From Gammaproteobacteria bacterium (lineage in GTDB: Bacteria > Pseudomonadota > Gammaproteobacteria > Steroidobacterales > GCA-2729495), in contig JAHDYM010000008.1 in NCBI GenBank assembly GCA_023383705.1, forward strand, positions 1-60,554: a DNA stretch of 60,554 nucleotides, written 5' to 3'. The position numbers and the translations under genes are program-made. Position 1 is the stretch's first letter, and each line of letters opens with the position of its first letter. Under the pieces are notes generated by a model. It saw only the letters and a program-made list of their open reading frames with translations. It was not told where the DNA came from and did no database searches. Positions 8,325 through 17,080 of the stretch are shown piece by piece.

Positions 8325-9401
8325 TCAGTTCGTTGCGTGGCCGCGCTCGTACCAGCCGCGCGAGCGGTTGACCACGCGCACCACCAGCAGCATCACCGGC
8401 ACCTCGATCAGCACACCCACCACGGTGGCCAGCGCCGCGCCGGAATGGAAACCGAACAGGCTGATGGCCGCGGCCACGGCCAGCTCGAAGAAGTTGCTCG
8501 CGCCGATCAGGGCCGACGGGCCGGCGACGCAGTGTTGCTCGCCTGTCTTGCGGTTGAGCCAATAGGCCAAGCCGGAATTGAAGAACACCTGGATCAGGAT
8601 CGGCACCGCCAGCATGGCGATGACCAGCGGCTGTTGCAGGATGGCCTGACCCTGGAAGGCGAACAGCAGCACCAGCGTCAGCAGCAGCGCGGCGATGGAC
8701 AGCGGGCCGATGCGTTCAAGGGCGCGGTCAAATGCGGCCTGGCCCCGGCGCAGCAGCGCCCGCCGCCAGAGCTGCGCGACGATGACCGGGATAACGATGT
8801 AGAGCGCCACCGATATCAGCAGCGTGTCCCACGGCACGCTGATGGCCGACAAGCCCAGCAGCAGGCCGACGATGGGCGCGAAGGCGAACACCATGATGGT
8901 GTCGTTCAGCGCCACTTGCGACAGCGTGAACACCGGATCGCCACCCGTCAGCCGGCTCCAGACGAACACCATCGCCGTGCAGGGCGCGGCGGCCAGCAGG
9001 ATCAGGCCGGCCACGTAGCTGTCGAGTTGGTCGGCCGGCAGCCACTCGGCGAAGACGTGCCGAATGAAGATCCACGCCAGCAGTGCCATCGAGAACGGCT
9101 TGACTGCCCAGTTGACGAATAGCGTCACACCGATGCCGCGCCAGTGCTGTTTGACCTGGCCGAGCGCACCGAAATCCACCTTGAGCAGCATTGGGATCAC
9201 CATGACCCAGATCAGCACGCCGACCGGCAAATTGACTTGGGCGACTTCCATGCGGCCGATGGCCTGAAACATGCCGGGCGCGAACTGGCCGAGCGCGATG
9301 CCGGCGACGATGCACAGCAGCACCCACACGGTCAGGTATCGCTCGAACACGCTCATGGCAGGTGCGGCCGGAACGCGGCTGGCGGAGGCACTGGCGGTCA
9401 T
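8325..9401 (-). CDS. acr3: Arsenite efflux permease Acr3
   Basis: A 358-residue ACR3-family carrier that expels arsenite by proton exchange. About ten membrane helices are visible. The essential cysteine in AAAPCTAMVFVWS is at about residue 141 and the conserved glutamate in GASNFFELAVAAA at about 306. Start chosen at ATG 9401, 7 bases after the preceding arsC stop; the frame stays open further upstream but that part is antisense-like filler across arsC. Sits between two arsenate reductase genes, the usual way to export their product. Confidence 0.94.
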   Translation of the reverse strand: MTASASASRVPAAPAMSVFERYLTVWVLLCIVAGIALGQFAPGMFQAIGRMEVAQVNLPVGVLIWVMVIPMLLKVDFGALGQVKQHWRGIGVTLFVNWAVKPFSMALLAWIFIRHVFAEWLPADQLDSYVAGLILLAAAPCTAMVFVWSRLTGGDPVFTLSQVALNDTIMVFAFAPIVGLLLGLSAISVPWDTLLISVALYIVIPVIVAQLWRRALLRRGQAAFDRALERIGPLSIAALLLTLVLLFAFQGQAILQQPLVIAMLAVPILIQVFFNSGLAYWLNRKTGEQHCVAGPSALIGASNFFELAVAAAISLFGFHSGAALATVVGVLIEVPVMLLVVRVVNRSRGWYERGHATN

Positions 9402-9408
9402 GGCAGCC

Positions 9409-9903
9409 TCACTTGCGGCCAATGTCGTGCAGCTCGCGCTGCAAGGACATGGCATCGAGGCGCTGGAGGGGCAGCGACAGGAACAGTTCGATGCGCCGGC
9501 GCAGCGTGATGGCCGCGTCCATGAACGCCTTGCGCTGTTGTTCCTCGGTGCCTTCGACGGCGGCCGGGTCGGGCACGCCCCAATGCGCCGAGACGGGCTG
9601 GCCCGGCCACAGCGGACATGCCTCGCCGGCGGCGTTGTCGCAGACGGTGAAGATGAAGTCGAACACCGGCGCACCGGGAACCACGAATTCGTCCCAACTC
9701 TTGCTGCGGTAGCCCGTGGTCGGCAGGCGCAGGCGCTCCAGCGTGGCGAGTGCCAGCGGATGCACTTCGCCCTTCGGGTGGCTGCCGGCCGACCAGGCAC
9801 GGAAGCGGCCTTGGCCCAGCTCATTGAGCAAGCCTTCGGCGAGGATGGAACGGGCCGAATTTCCCGTGCAGATGAACAGTGCGTTATAGGTGGTGTCGGT
9901 CAT
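9409..9903 (-). CDS. arsC: LMW-phosphatase-type arsenate reductase ArsC
   Basis: This 164-residue cytoplasmic enzyme reduces arsenate to arsenite. It has the low-molecular-weight protein tyrosine phosphatase P-loop ICTGNSARS with catalytic Cys12, further cysteines at 88 and 96 in TVCDNAAGEACPLWPG suited to the cysteine relay, and the general-acid DPA motif at about 112-114. It is unrelated in fold to the disrupted ArsC downstream. It starts 4 bases after the arsR stop. Since the other reductase is broken, this is the working arsenate reductase of the operon. Confidence 0.95.
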   Translation of the reverse strand: MTDTTYNALFICTGNSARSILAEGLLNELGQGRFRAWSAGSHPKGEVHPLALATLERLRLPTTGYRSKSWDEFVVPGAPVFDFIFTVCDNAAGEACPLWPGQPVSAHWGVPDPAAVEGTEEQQRKAFMDAAITLRRRIELFLSLPLQRLDAMSLQRELHDIGRK

Positions 9904-9907
9904 GGCT

Positions 9908-10231
9908 TCAGCAGTTGCAGTTAGGGGGTTCGGAAACCTCGCAGACGCCGCCCTGGCAGCAATGCTCGGTCAGGTAGCCGATCAGGCCGTTCATGTGACC
10001 GTACTCGGCGCGGTAGATCAGGTTGCGGCCCTGCTGCTCGATGGAAACGAGGCCAGCGTGGGCCAGTTCCTTCAAGTGGAAGGACAAGGTATTGCGGGCC
10101 ACGCCGAGCTGATCGGCGAGGACGCTGGGCGTGCGTCCTTCCGGCCCGGCGATGACCAGGGCGCGGAATACACGCAGTCGTTGCGTGTGGGCCAGCGCAC
10201 TCAGGGCGGAAACGGCTTGATCTTCATTCAT
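9908..10231 (-). CDS. arsR: ArsR/SmtB-family arsenical repressor
   Basis: A 107-residue winged-helix repressor from ATG 10231. The recognition region is VLADQLGVARNTLSFHLKELAHAGLVS. Metalloid-binding cysteines are not in the alpha-3 helix but at the C-terminus: Cys91-Cys92 and Cys97 (HCCQGGVC), with two more in the final NCNC. This resembles the Acidithiobacillus ferrooxidans ArsR type, where a C-terminal CC...C trio binds As(III). It heads the operon and should repress it until arsenite binds. Confidence 0.93.
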   Translation of the reverse strand: MNEDQAVSALSALAHTQRLRVFRALVIAGPEGRTPSVLADQLGVARNTLSFHLKELAHAGLVSIEQQGRNLIYRAEYGHMNGLIGYLTEHCCQGGVCEVSEPPNCNC

Positions 10232-10264
10232 TATTCGATGATACAACAATTATGGAATCAATAA
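10232..10264 (-). promoter_or_regulatory. Probable ars promoter/operator
   Basis: AT-rich stretch directly upstream of arsR, in contrast to its GC-rich surroundings. On the minus strand TTGATT, then CATAATTGTTGTATCATCG, gives a plausible -35 and TATCAT -10 with imperfect dyad. It is the only promoter-like sequence ahead of the ars-chr genes. The precise operator is not resolved. Confidence 0.45.
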
Positions 10265-10292
10265 AAAGAAGAAAGGAAAACACGGCTTGGTG

Positions 10293-10362
10293 GCGTCCCG
10301 GCGTGCCGCCGCCGGGTTCGCGGGCTGCGCCCCGCGCTTCGTGCCGAATCGCGGCCATCCGG
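10293..10362 (+). repeat. GC-rich direct repeat, copy B (right of the chr-ars block)
   Basis: Matches copy A (4634-4702) over about 70 bases in the same orientation, with the core GGGTTCGCGGGCTGCGCCCC. After it comes CCTGACGCCTTCGGCCC, a tail also seen near copy C. The remaining gap to 10610 holds the stem AAGGGC...GCCCTT near 10490-10520 and no gene I can support. Confidence 0.75.
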
Positions 10363-10610
10363 CTTTGACCCCTGACGCCTTCGGCCCTGGCGGGCCTGCG
10401 CGTTCCGCTTGCACAAAGGCGGGTGTGTGCATTGGACGGGTGTGGGCGGTCTTGCTGTTCCCTTCACCGTATCACGGCGTTCTCGCCGTCAAGGGCTTCG
10501 GGCCGATGGCCCTTGCGTCCTGGCGGCCGTCTTACGCCCCCTGACTGCTTGCGCTGCGCCGTGCTTCCCACGGTTCCGGGCAATTCCGCCCGAGCAACCG
10601 GAGCACGATC

Positions 10611-11120
10611 ATGTCGCAACTGTCCTTTTCCTCGTTCGATTCCTCGCTGATGGTGCGTGACGCGCAGGGCCGCTACCTGCTGGCGACCGCCGAGCAAATT
10701 CTGGAGGCCGCGCGCCAGGCCATCGAGCGCAAGATGCAACGCGGTACGTCGTTCACGTCGCCGGCGGCGGTCAAGGAGTACCTGCGCGCCAAGCTGGCCG
10801 GCTTCGAGCATGAGGTGTTCGCGGTGCTGTTCCTCGATACGCACCATCGGTTGATCGAATACGCCGAGATGTTCCGAGGCACCATCGACGGCGCATCGGT
10901 GTACCCGCGCGAGCTGGTCAAGGAGGCGCTGCGGCATAACGCGGCGGCGGTCATCGTTTCGCACAATCACCCGAGTGGCAACCCCGAGCCATCGCAGGCC
11001 GACAAAGTGCTTACGCAGCGGCTTAAGGAGGCGCTGGGGCTGGTGGACGTGCGCGTGCTGGATCACGTCATCGTCGCGGGCACCGACACCACATCGTTTG
11101 CCAAACGCGGCCTGATCTGA
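10611..11120 (+). CDS. RadC-like JAB/MPN-domain protein
   Basis: A 169-residue RadC-family protein. The JAMM metal-binding motif HNHPSGNPEPSQAD (about residues 118-131) is complete. It lacks the N-terminal helix-hairpin-helix of chromosomal RadC, as is common for copies on mobile elements. Biochemical function is unknown; a role in anti-restriction or DNA processing is only suspected. Backbone gene of Tn4371-type elements, here bordering the cargo on both sides. ATG follows a CGGAGCA ribosome site. Confidence 0.88.
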   Translation: MSQLSFSSFDSSLMVRDAQGRYLLATAEQILEAARQAIERKMQRGTSFTSPAAVKEYLRAKLAGFEHEVFAVLFLDTHHRLIEYAEMFRGTIDGASVYPRELVKEALRHNAAAVIVSHNHPSGNPEPSQADKVLTQRLKEALGLVDVRVLDHVIVAGTDTTSFAKRGLI

Positions 11121-11124
11121 CCGC

Positions 11125-11145
11125 AGGGGGCTTCGGCCCCTTTTT
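11125..11145 (+). terminator. Rho-independent terminator after the radC-like gene
   Basis: GGGGC, a TTCG tetraloop, GCCCC and TTTTT begin 7 bases after the stop codon. Stem, stable loop and T-run are all present. Confidence 0.85.
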
Positions 11146-11192
11146 GCTGCGCCCGGTGGCCCAGCACTAGCTAGTCCTCGCAGGTCTGATGC

Positions 11193-11815
11193 TCAGGCCG
11201 CCGCAACCTGAACCATCTCGTCGTAATGTTTCTTGTCCACTTCCTCCATCCACTGAAAAATGTGCCCAATGACGCTATGGCTTTCGCCAGCCAAGTTCTC
11301 TGCCGACTCCTCTGTTATCTCTATTACGTCGCTATGCGAATATTTATTGATAAAGCGGTAAATTTTCTCTTTGAGTTCTGGCGTCGTAACGGCGCAACCC
11401 TTCAGCCCAACATCCATTAGCTGGCTGATGTTGCTCCTCCGCATTGGGTATTTAAAGGTGAAAAACGACTCCAAAAGCTTGCGTGCGAGGTTCGCCGTCA
11501 AGAATGCTTCATCTCTGTTAAGAGTCGTATGTGCCCTGTATTCGTAGAGCTTCTTGAAGATATAGTGGTACTCCGAACCATAATTCTTCAGAGAGTCGTC
11601 GGCATCCACGAGTAAGGAGTGGCGGGGGGAGCCGGGTGGCGCATCCAAGCGATAAAAGAAACAATTCTCGGCCTTGCCTTTGTCAACTCGGTTCCGATTT
11701 GTTCCAGTGAACCAGTCTCTCACTAGCTTGAAGTACGTGAAGTTATGAGTCAACACAAAAAGTTGTTTAGCTTCAGCGCATTGAGTTCTTAGAAACGAAT
11801 AGGCATGAAACAAGT
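11193..11815 (-). pseudogene. AAA_13-type ATPase (RloC/PrrC-like), C-terminal part
   Basis: This is the 3' part of the gene that begins at 14868. Residues LFHAYSFLRTQC follow directly on the Walker B segment in the other part, then LFVLTHNFTYFKLVRDWF carries the switch histidine typical of ABC-type SMC-like ATPases. The last 150 residues are helical with a conserved-looking TFKYPMRRSNISQLM block. Across one copy of the target duplication the combined reading frame is 2292 bases, a 763-residue protein. Base composition is lower in GC than neighbours, a sign of recent arrival. Confidence 0.85.
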
Positions 11816-11823
11816 GATTTGAA

Positions 11824-13199
11824 GGTCCTATCCGTAATTCTGTGGGCGAGGCGGTTTAGAACTTTCATTGCCGTCGATCAGCCCTTGGCCAGTGTAAACC
11901 GGTCGCCGTACAGAATGGCGAACTGGTTCATGGCCGTCTTCCAGTCAAAGGCTCTGCGCACGGATTTGTTCAGCACGTTGCGCAACGCCAGCCACAAGAG
12001 CTTGATCGCCGACTCATCATTCGGGAAGTGCCCCCGGGTCTTGATGATCTTGCGCAGCTGCATGTTCAGGCTCTCGATCGCGTTGGTCGTGTAGATCACC
12101 CGCCGGATGTCGGGCGGGAACACGAAGAACGGCGTGACGTGCTCCCAGGCCAGCGTCCAGGACCGCACGATCGAGGGGTACTTGAGGCCCCAGGGGCTAC
12201 GGGCAAAGGCCTCCAGCTCCTCTCGGGCCGCCTCGTCGCTGACCGCCGTGTAGATCGGCTTGAGGGCCTGGGCCACCAGCTTGCGATCCTTCCAGCTCGC
12301 ATAGTCCAGGCTGTTGCGGATCAAGTGCACGATGCAGGTCTGCACCGTGGTCCTGGGGAACACGGTGTTGATCGCTTCGGCCAGGCCCTTGAGGCCATCG
12401 ACCACGGCGATCAGGATGTCCTGGCAGCCGCGGGTCTTCAGCTCATTGAACACCTTGAGCCAGAACTTGGCCCCCTCGGTCTGCTCGATCCACAGGCCCA
12501 GTACATCGCGCTGGCCGTCGGCCTGCACGCCCAGCGCCAGGTACACCGCCTTGTTGGTGACCCCGCCGTCGGTGCGGATCTTGACCCGCAGTGCATCAAA
12601 GAACACCACCGGGTACATCTGCTCCAGTGGCCGGCTCTGCCAGGCCAGCGCTTCGGCCATGACCTCGTCGGTCACCGAGCTGATGAAATCCGGCGACACC
12701 TGCGTGCCGTAGCTCTCGGCGATAAAGCCCTGGATCTCTCGCACGCTCATGCCGCGGGCATACATCGCGATGATCTTGTCGTCGAAGCCGGTGAAGCGCC
12801 GTTCGTGCTTGGGGATCAGGATCGGCTCGAAACTGCCGGCCCGATCCCGCGGCACCTCGATCCGCACGGCACCCTTGTCCGTCAGTACCGTCTTGCCACT
12901 GGCGCCGTTGCGCTCGTTGGTCTGACCGTCAGGCTTGTCCTCACCGGGCTTGTAGCCCAGGTGCTGGCTCAGCTCCGCGTTCATCATCCGTTCGATCACG
13001 GCCTTCTGGAACGACAGAAACAGGTCCTGCACCTCCGCGGCAGACATCGGCCTCTGCGGCAGATGCTCGATCAGCTCAGGCGGCAACTGGGGCAATGGTC
13101 CCCGCTCGGCGGCCTGGGCCGCAATCGTTCTCTTCTTGCTTGGCATATCCATGATCTTCCCTCATGTTATGCCTCGCCCACAAAATCCCGGATAGACTC
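11824..13199 (-). mobile_element. IS256-family insertion sequence, 1376 bp
   Basis: Terminal inverted repeats share CTATCCG, then GTGGGCGAGGC (left GGTCCTATCCG, right on the minus strand GAGTCTATCCG). An 8-bp target duplication GATTTGAA flanks it at 11816-11823 and 13200-13207, as expected for IS256. It interrupts the ATPase gene just after its Walker B/D-loop codons. Confidence 0.93.
11878..13152 (-). CDS. IS256-family transposase
   Basis: A 424-residue mutator-type transposase that fills the element. The catalytic acid residues are in VVFFDALRVKIR, AVVDGLKGLAEAI and YTTNAIESLNMQLRK. The CIVHLIRNS motif between the second D and the E is the family signature. It is full length with no frameshift, so the element may be mobile. 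ATG at 13152 gives MDMPSKKR. Confidence 0.95.
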   Translation of the reverse strand: MDMPSKKRTIAAQAAERGPLPQLPPELIEHLPQRPMSAAEVQDLFLSFQKAVIERMMNAELSQHLGYKPGEDKPDGQTNERNGASGKTVLTDKGAVRIEVPRDRAGSFEPILIPKHERRFTGFDDKIIAMYARGMSVREIQGFIAESYGTQVSPDFISSVTDEVMAEALAWQSRPLEQMYPVVFFDALRVKIRTDGGVTNKAVYLALGVQADGQRDVLGLWIEQTEGAKFWLKVFNELKTRGCQDILIAVVDGLKGLAEAINTVFPRTTVQTCIVHLIRNSLDYASWKDRKLVAQALKPIYTAVSDEAAREELEAFARSPWGLKYPSIVRSWTLAWEHVTPFFVFPPDIRRVIYTTNAIESLNMQLRKIIKTRGHFPNDESAIKLLWLALRNVLNKSVRRAFDWKTAMNQFAILYGDRFTLAKG

Positions 13200-14868
13200 G
13201 ATTTGAATCGAAACTTGAGACCGGATCATCAACGACGACAATCGTGTCCTTGATGTTGTTTCCGTTCTCTTTGAGCTTCGTGATGAAGTACACAAATGCA
13301 ATCGCAGTCTTCTCACCTTCGCTCAAATTCCCATCATGCTCACCCACTCCATTTCTGATGATCTCATAGCCTTTCTTCTTTTGATTGAAGCTCAAGCAAA
13401 GCTCTGAGCGGCCAATGAAGCGATGCAATATGTCGTTGAACTCCTTAGCCCCAACCGTCTCATTCGAGAGCAGCGCCTCTATGGCTCCGACCTCTTGACC
13501 AAGTTTTTCAATTGCTGTGTGATCGTTCTTTGCTTCTGATTCTAGGTCATTGCATTTCTTCTCACTGCCAGCATAGTCAAATTCTTGCACCTCAGCCGCC
13601 GCAAAGTGAAGCTCCAGTGCCACTTTGCTTTTTGAGGTTTCAGCTTTGAAGTTTGAAGTCTTGTTGTTGTGCTTTCCGACGAGCGTGACGATCGACTTCA
13701 GGATCTCATTGAAGCTCTTGACGTCCTCTTCAAGCACGTCCGAGATTTGAATGTCTGTCTTTGCAGGGTCTGTAATTTTTGCTTTCAGAGCTTCCCGCCA
13801 TCCTTCGATTTGCTGGTCGATCTTATTAGCAGCAGATGTGTATTCCTTCTGAAGCCTCTCAGCCTCGGCCGTTAGCTCTTTATAAAACTCCGTCGTTGCG
13901 GGCAAATGATTAGCCGGAGCGCCCTGAGATTCAATCCAAGTTGCGGCACTCTGAAGTTGATTCTGAAAATCCGTGAATTCTTTGCTGAAGTGGGCAGCAA
14001 GTGTCTCGGCACGAAGCTGGGTGAACGGGGAGCCGCAGAACTCGCAGGATTGTGAGTCATGGTGTTTATGGATTTCCAGGCCAGTTTGAACCCATTCACG
14101 GATGTCCGGGTTATCAGTCAATCGCTGGACAGCTTGATTGACTGCCGTAGTCCCAATCAAGTCCCTGATGCGACCTGCTGCCTTCTTAAAGTAGTCCGGC
14201 TCAATGGCCGTTGAAGCGAAAGTGATGGTTGGAAGCTGATCTGGCTTGGCGGCATTCGTAAGGTCGATAACCTTGTCATCTGGAAGAACCGACTCAGCTT
14301 TGATAATGGCCTCGCCATTGCTCTGAATGAAAGCAGAGAGCTTTCGGCGGTCGTAATTCAGGTAGTAGCTATCGCTTGTATCAATCGCCTGAAGTCCTAG
14401 CTTCATTTTCTTAGCGGCATTGGTTAGAAATTTCTCCAGTGCTTCACGCTGCTTCTTGATATCGCTTTGTTTTTCGGCGTGAGCTTTATTTTTCGACTGA
14501 AGATCTCCTTTTAGCTTCTCCAGTTTTTGCAAGTCATCAATCTTCTCTTTCGCAATGAGAAGAATGCTTTTTACAGATTTATCCCAATCAATGTTCTCAT
14601 GCACAAATCGTTGATTGAAGACGTGGATATTTAACTGGGATGAAGGGAGTGTGGTTTCCGTGATCGTCGAGCCATCCTCCAAAGCAACTGAAAACTGGCC
14701 TGCACTGAAGCGCGGAACCATCGAGCGAAGTTCAAAACAAGAGAACAGATTCGATAAGGTGGACTTGCCTGTTCCGTTCCAGCCATAGACCAGGTTGTAC
14801 CGACCAAACTGCTGGATCTTCGTTCCATTGAAGTCGCTGAAGATGCCGAACTGCTTGAGACGATTCAC
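13200..14868 (-). pseudogene. AAA_13-type ATPase (RloC/PrrC-like), N-terminal part
   Basis: Starts at GTG 14868. Residues about 24-37 hold the Walker A motif YGWNGTGKSTLS. A long coiled-coil region with a cysteine pair in SCEFCGSPF (zinc-hook-like) spans the middle, and the ABC signature-like LSEGEKTAIAFVYF and Walker B IVVVDDPVSSFDS lie at the end before the IS. This layout matches RloC/PrrC-type ATPases, some of which are anticodon nucleases guarding against phages; I see no certain nuclease motif here. The first codons coincide with the border of pSC101-like DNA, so a few N-terminal residues may be lost. Confidence 0.82.
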
Positions 14869-14955
14869 GTTCGCTCGCGTATCGGTGATTCATTCTGCTA
14901 ACCAGTAAGGCAACCCCGCCAGCCTAGCCGGGTCCTCAACGACAGGAGCACGATC

Positions 14956-15084
14956 ATGCGCACCCGTGGCCAGGACCCAACGCTGCCCGAGATGCGCCGC
15001 GTGCGGCTGCTGGAGATGGCGGACGCGATGGATATGTTCTGCCAAGGGTTGGTTTGCGCATTCACAGTTCTCCGCAAGAATTGA
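14956..15084 (+). CDS. Small frame downstream of tetA(C), unknown
   Basis: ATG at 14956 follows CAGGAGCACG and reads 42 codons to TGA: MRTRGQDPTLPEMRRVRLLE, then MADAMDMFCQGLV and a short tail. I do not recognise it. The good ribosome site and the acidic/basic heptad pattern make a real peptide or the remains of a plasmid gene possible. It is antisense to the tetA transcript's trailing region. Low confidence. Confidence 0.3.
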   Translation: MRTRGQDPTLPEMRRVRLLEMADAMDMFCQGLVCAFTVLRKN

Positions 15085-15139
15085 TTGGCTCCAATTCTTG
15101 GAGTGGTGAATCCGTTAGCGAGGTGCCGCCGGCTTCCAT

Positions 15140-16330
15140 TCAGGTCGAGGTGGCCCGGCTCCATGCACCGCGACGCAACGCGGGGAGGCAGACAAGGTAT
15201 AGGGCGGCGCCTACAATCCATGCCAACCCGTTCCATGTGCTCGCCGAGGCGGCATAAATCGCCGTGACGATCAGCGGTCCAATGATCGAAGTTAGGCTGG
15301 TAAGAGCCGCGAGCGATCCTTGAAGCTGTCCCTGATGGTCGTCATCTACCTGCCTGGACAGCATGGCCTGCAACGCGGGCATCCCGATGCCGCCGGAAGC
15401 GAGAAGAATCATAATGGGGAAGGCCATCCAGCCTCGCGTCGCGAACGCCAGCAAGACGTAGCCCAGCGCGTCGGCCGCCATGCCGGCGATAATGGCCTGC
15501 TTCTCGCCGAAACGTTTGGTGGCGGGACCAGTGACGAAGGCTTGAGCGAGGGCGTGCAAGATTCCGAATACCGCAAGCGACAGGCCGATCATCGTCGCGC
15601 TCCAGCGAAAGCGGTCCTCGCCGAAAATGACCCAGAGCGCTGCCGGCACCTGTCCTACGAGTTGCATGATAAAGAAGACAGTCATAAGTGCGGCGACGAT
15701 AGTCATGCCCCGCGCCCACCGGAAGGAGCTGACTGGGTTGAAGGCTCTCAAGGGCATCGGTCGACGCTCTCCCTTATGCGACTCCTGCATTAGGAAGCAG
15801 CCCAGTAGTAGGTTGAGGCCGTTGAGCACCGCCGCCGCAAGGAATGGTGCATGCAAGGAGATGGCGCCCAACAGTCCCCCGGCCACGGGGCCTGCCACCA
15901 TACCCACGCCGAAACAAGCGCTCATGAGCCCGAAGTGGCGAGCCCGATCTTCCCCATCGGTGATGTCGGCGATATAGGCGCCAGCAACCGCACCTGTGGC
16001 GCCGGTGATGCCGGCCACGATGCGTCCGGCGTAGAGGATCCACAGGACGGGTGTGGTCGCCATGATCGCGTAGTCGATAGTGGCTCCAAGTAGCGAAGCG
16101 AGCAGGACTGGGCGGCGGCCAAAGCGGTCGGACAGTGCTCCGAGAACGGGTGCGCATAGAAATTGCATCAACGCATATAGCGCTAGCAGCACGCCATAGT
16201 GACTGGCGATGCTGTCGGAATGGACGATATCCCGCAAGAGGCCCGGCAGTACCGGCATAACCAAGCCTATGCCTACAGCATCCAGGGTGACGGTGCCGAG
16301 GATGACGATGAGCGCATTGTTAGATTTCAT
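15140..16330 (-). CDS. tetA(C): Tetracycline efflux protein TetA, class C
   Basis: A 396-residue major-facilitator antiporter that exports the Mg-tetracycline complex in exchange for a proton. The start MKSNNALIVILGTVTLDAVG, the motif A GALSDRFGRRPVLL (about residues 62-75) and the whole sequence agree with the class C protein of pSC101/pBR322 as I remember it. Twelve membrane helices. It is divergent from tetR(C) across a 92-bp operator region and appears intact. Confidence 0.97.
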   Translation of the reverse strand: MKSNNALIVILGTVTLDAVGIGLVMPVLPGLLRDIVHSDSIASHYGVLLALYALMQFLCAPVLGALSDRFGRRPVLLASLLGATIDYAIMATTPVLWILYAGRIVAGITGATGAVAGAYIADITDGEDRARHFGLMSACFGVGMVAGPVAGGLLGAISLHAPFLAAAVLNGLNLLLGCFLMQESHKGERRPMPLRAFNPVSSFRWARGMTIVAALMTVFFIMQLVGQVPAALWVIFGEDRFRWSATMIGLSLAVFGILHALAQAFVTGPATKRFGEKQAIIAGMAADALGYVLLAFATRGWMAFPIMILLASGGIGMPALQAMLSRQVDDDHQGQLQGSLAALTSLTSIIGPLIVTAIYAASASTWNGLAWIVGAALYLVCLPALRRGAWSRATST

Positions 16331-16422
16331 ACACGGTGCCTGACTGCGTTAGCAATTTAACTGTGATAAACTACCGCATTAAAGCTTATCGATGATAAGC
16401 TGTCAAACATGAGAATTCGCGA
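16331..16422. promoter_or_regulatory. tetA/tetR divergent promoter with tet operator
   Basis: AGCTTATC and GATAAGCT (16383-16401) form a perfect 8-bp dyad with a 3-base centre, the class C tet operator. The minus strand reads TTGACAGCTTATCATCG towards tetA, giving a -35 that overlaps the operator. TetR binding here represses both genes until tetracycline binds. Confidence 0.85.
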
Positions 16423-17058
16423 ATGAACAAGCTCCAACGCGAGGCCGTGATCCGAACCGCGCTCGAACTGCTTAACGACGTGGGCATGGAAGGTCTAACG
16501 ACGCGCCGACTGGCTGAGCGCCTCGGGGTGCAACAGCCAGCGCTCTACTGGCATTTCAAGAACAAGCGTGCGTTGCTCGACGCACTTGCCGAAGCCATGC
16601 TGACGATAAATCACACGCATTCGACGCCAAGGGATGACGACGACTGGCGTTCGTTCCTGAAGGGCAATGCATGCAGTTTTCGACGGGCGTTGCTCGCTTA
16701 TCGCGATGGCGCGCGTATTCATGCCGGGACGCGGCCAGCCGCGCCGCAGATGGAAAAAGCCGACGCGCAGCTTCGCTTCCTTTGCGATGCTGGCTTTTCG
16801 GCAGGTGACGCGACCTATGCGTTGATGGCAATCAGCTACTTCACCGTCGGCGCTGTTCTTGAGCAGCAAGCTAGCGAGGCAGACGCCGAGGAGCGGGGCG
16901 AAGATCAGTTGACCACCTCAGCGTCTACGATGCCGGCGCGCCTACAGAGCGCGATGAAAATCGTCTACGAAGGCGGTCCGGACGCGGCATTCGAGCGAGG
17001 CCTGGCTCTCATCATCGGCGGTCTTGAACGGAGTGCTTGCGCAATCTCGCTCCTTTAG
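16423..17058 (+). CDS. tetR(C): Tetracycline repressor TetR, class C
   Basis: A 211-residue TetR. The helix-turn-helix is LTTRRLAERLGVQQPALYWHFKNKRALLDALAEAM (read in two parts, residues about 25-60), with the class-specific QQPALYWHFK recognition helix. The core carries the drug-binding histidine region near residue 64 and HAGTRP near 100. The last residues, ERSACAISLL, run up to the left end of the IS605 element; whether the native tail was altered by that insertion needs comparison. Confidence 0.93.
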   Translation: MNKLQREAVIRTALELLNDVGMEGLTTRRLAERLGVQQPALYWHFKNKRALLDALAEAMLTINHTHSTPRDDDDWRSFLKGNACSFRRALLAYRDGARIHAGTRPAAPQMEKADAQLRFLCDAGFSAGDATYALMAISYFTVGAVLEQQASEADAEERGEDQLTTSASTMPARLQSAMKIVYEGGPDAAFERGLALIIGGLERSACAISLL

Positions 17059-17080
17059 GGGCGAGTCAAGCAAGTGGTTT

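Larger units (their letters stand above)
14866..16422 (-). other. pSC101/pBR322-like tetracycline region
   Basis: From recall, the tetA(C) gene, the divergent promoter with its EcoRI-type GAATTC near 16413, and about 270 bases downstream of tetA as far as GCGAGCGAACGTGAA match the tet region of pBR322. The match ends where the ATPase gene begins. This stretch is well over 300 bases; apart from tetA only the small frame at 14956 is visible in the downstream part. No alignment was run. Confidence 0.7.

Noticed and set aside
8325..9824. Acr3 read as a 499-residue fusion with an N-terminal extension
   Set aside because: The first 140 residues are antisense-like reading over the LMWP arsC in another phase; the true start is ATG 9401.
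12028..13206. 392-codon plus-strand frame across the IS256 element
   Set aside because: Mirror of the intact transposase gene, His/Gln-rich filler only.
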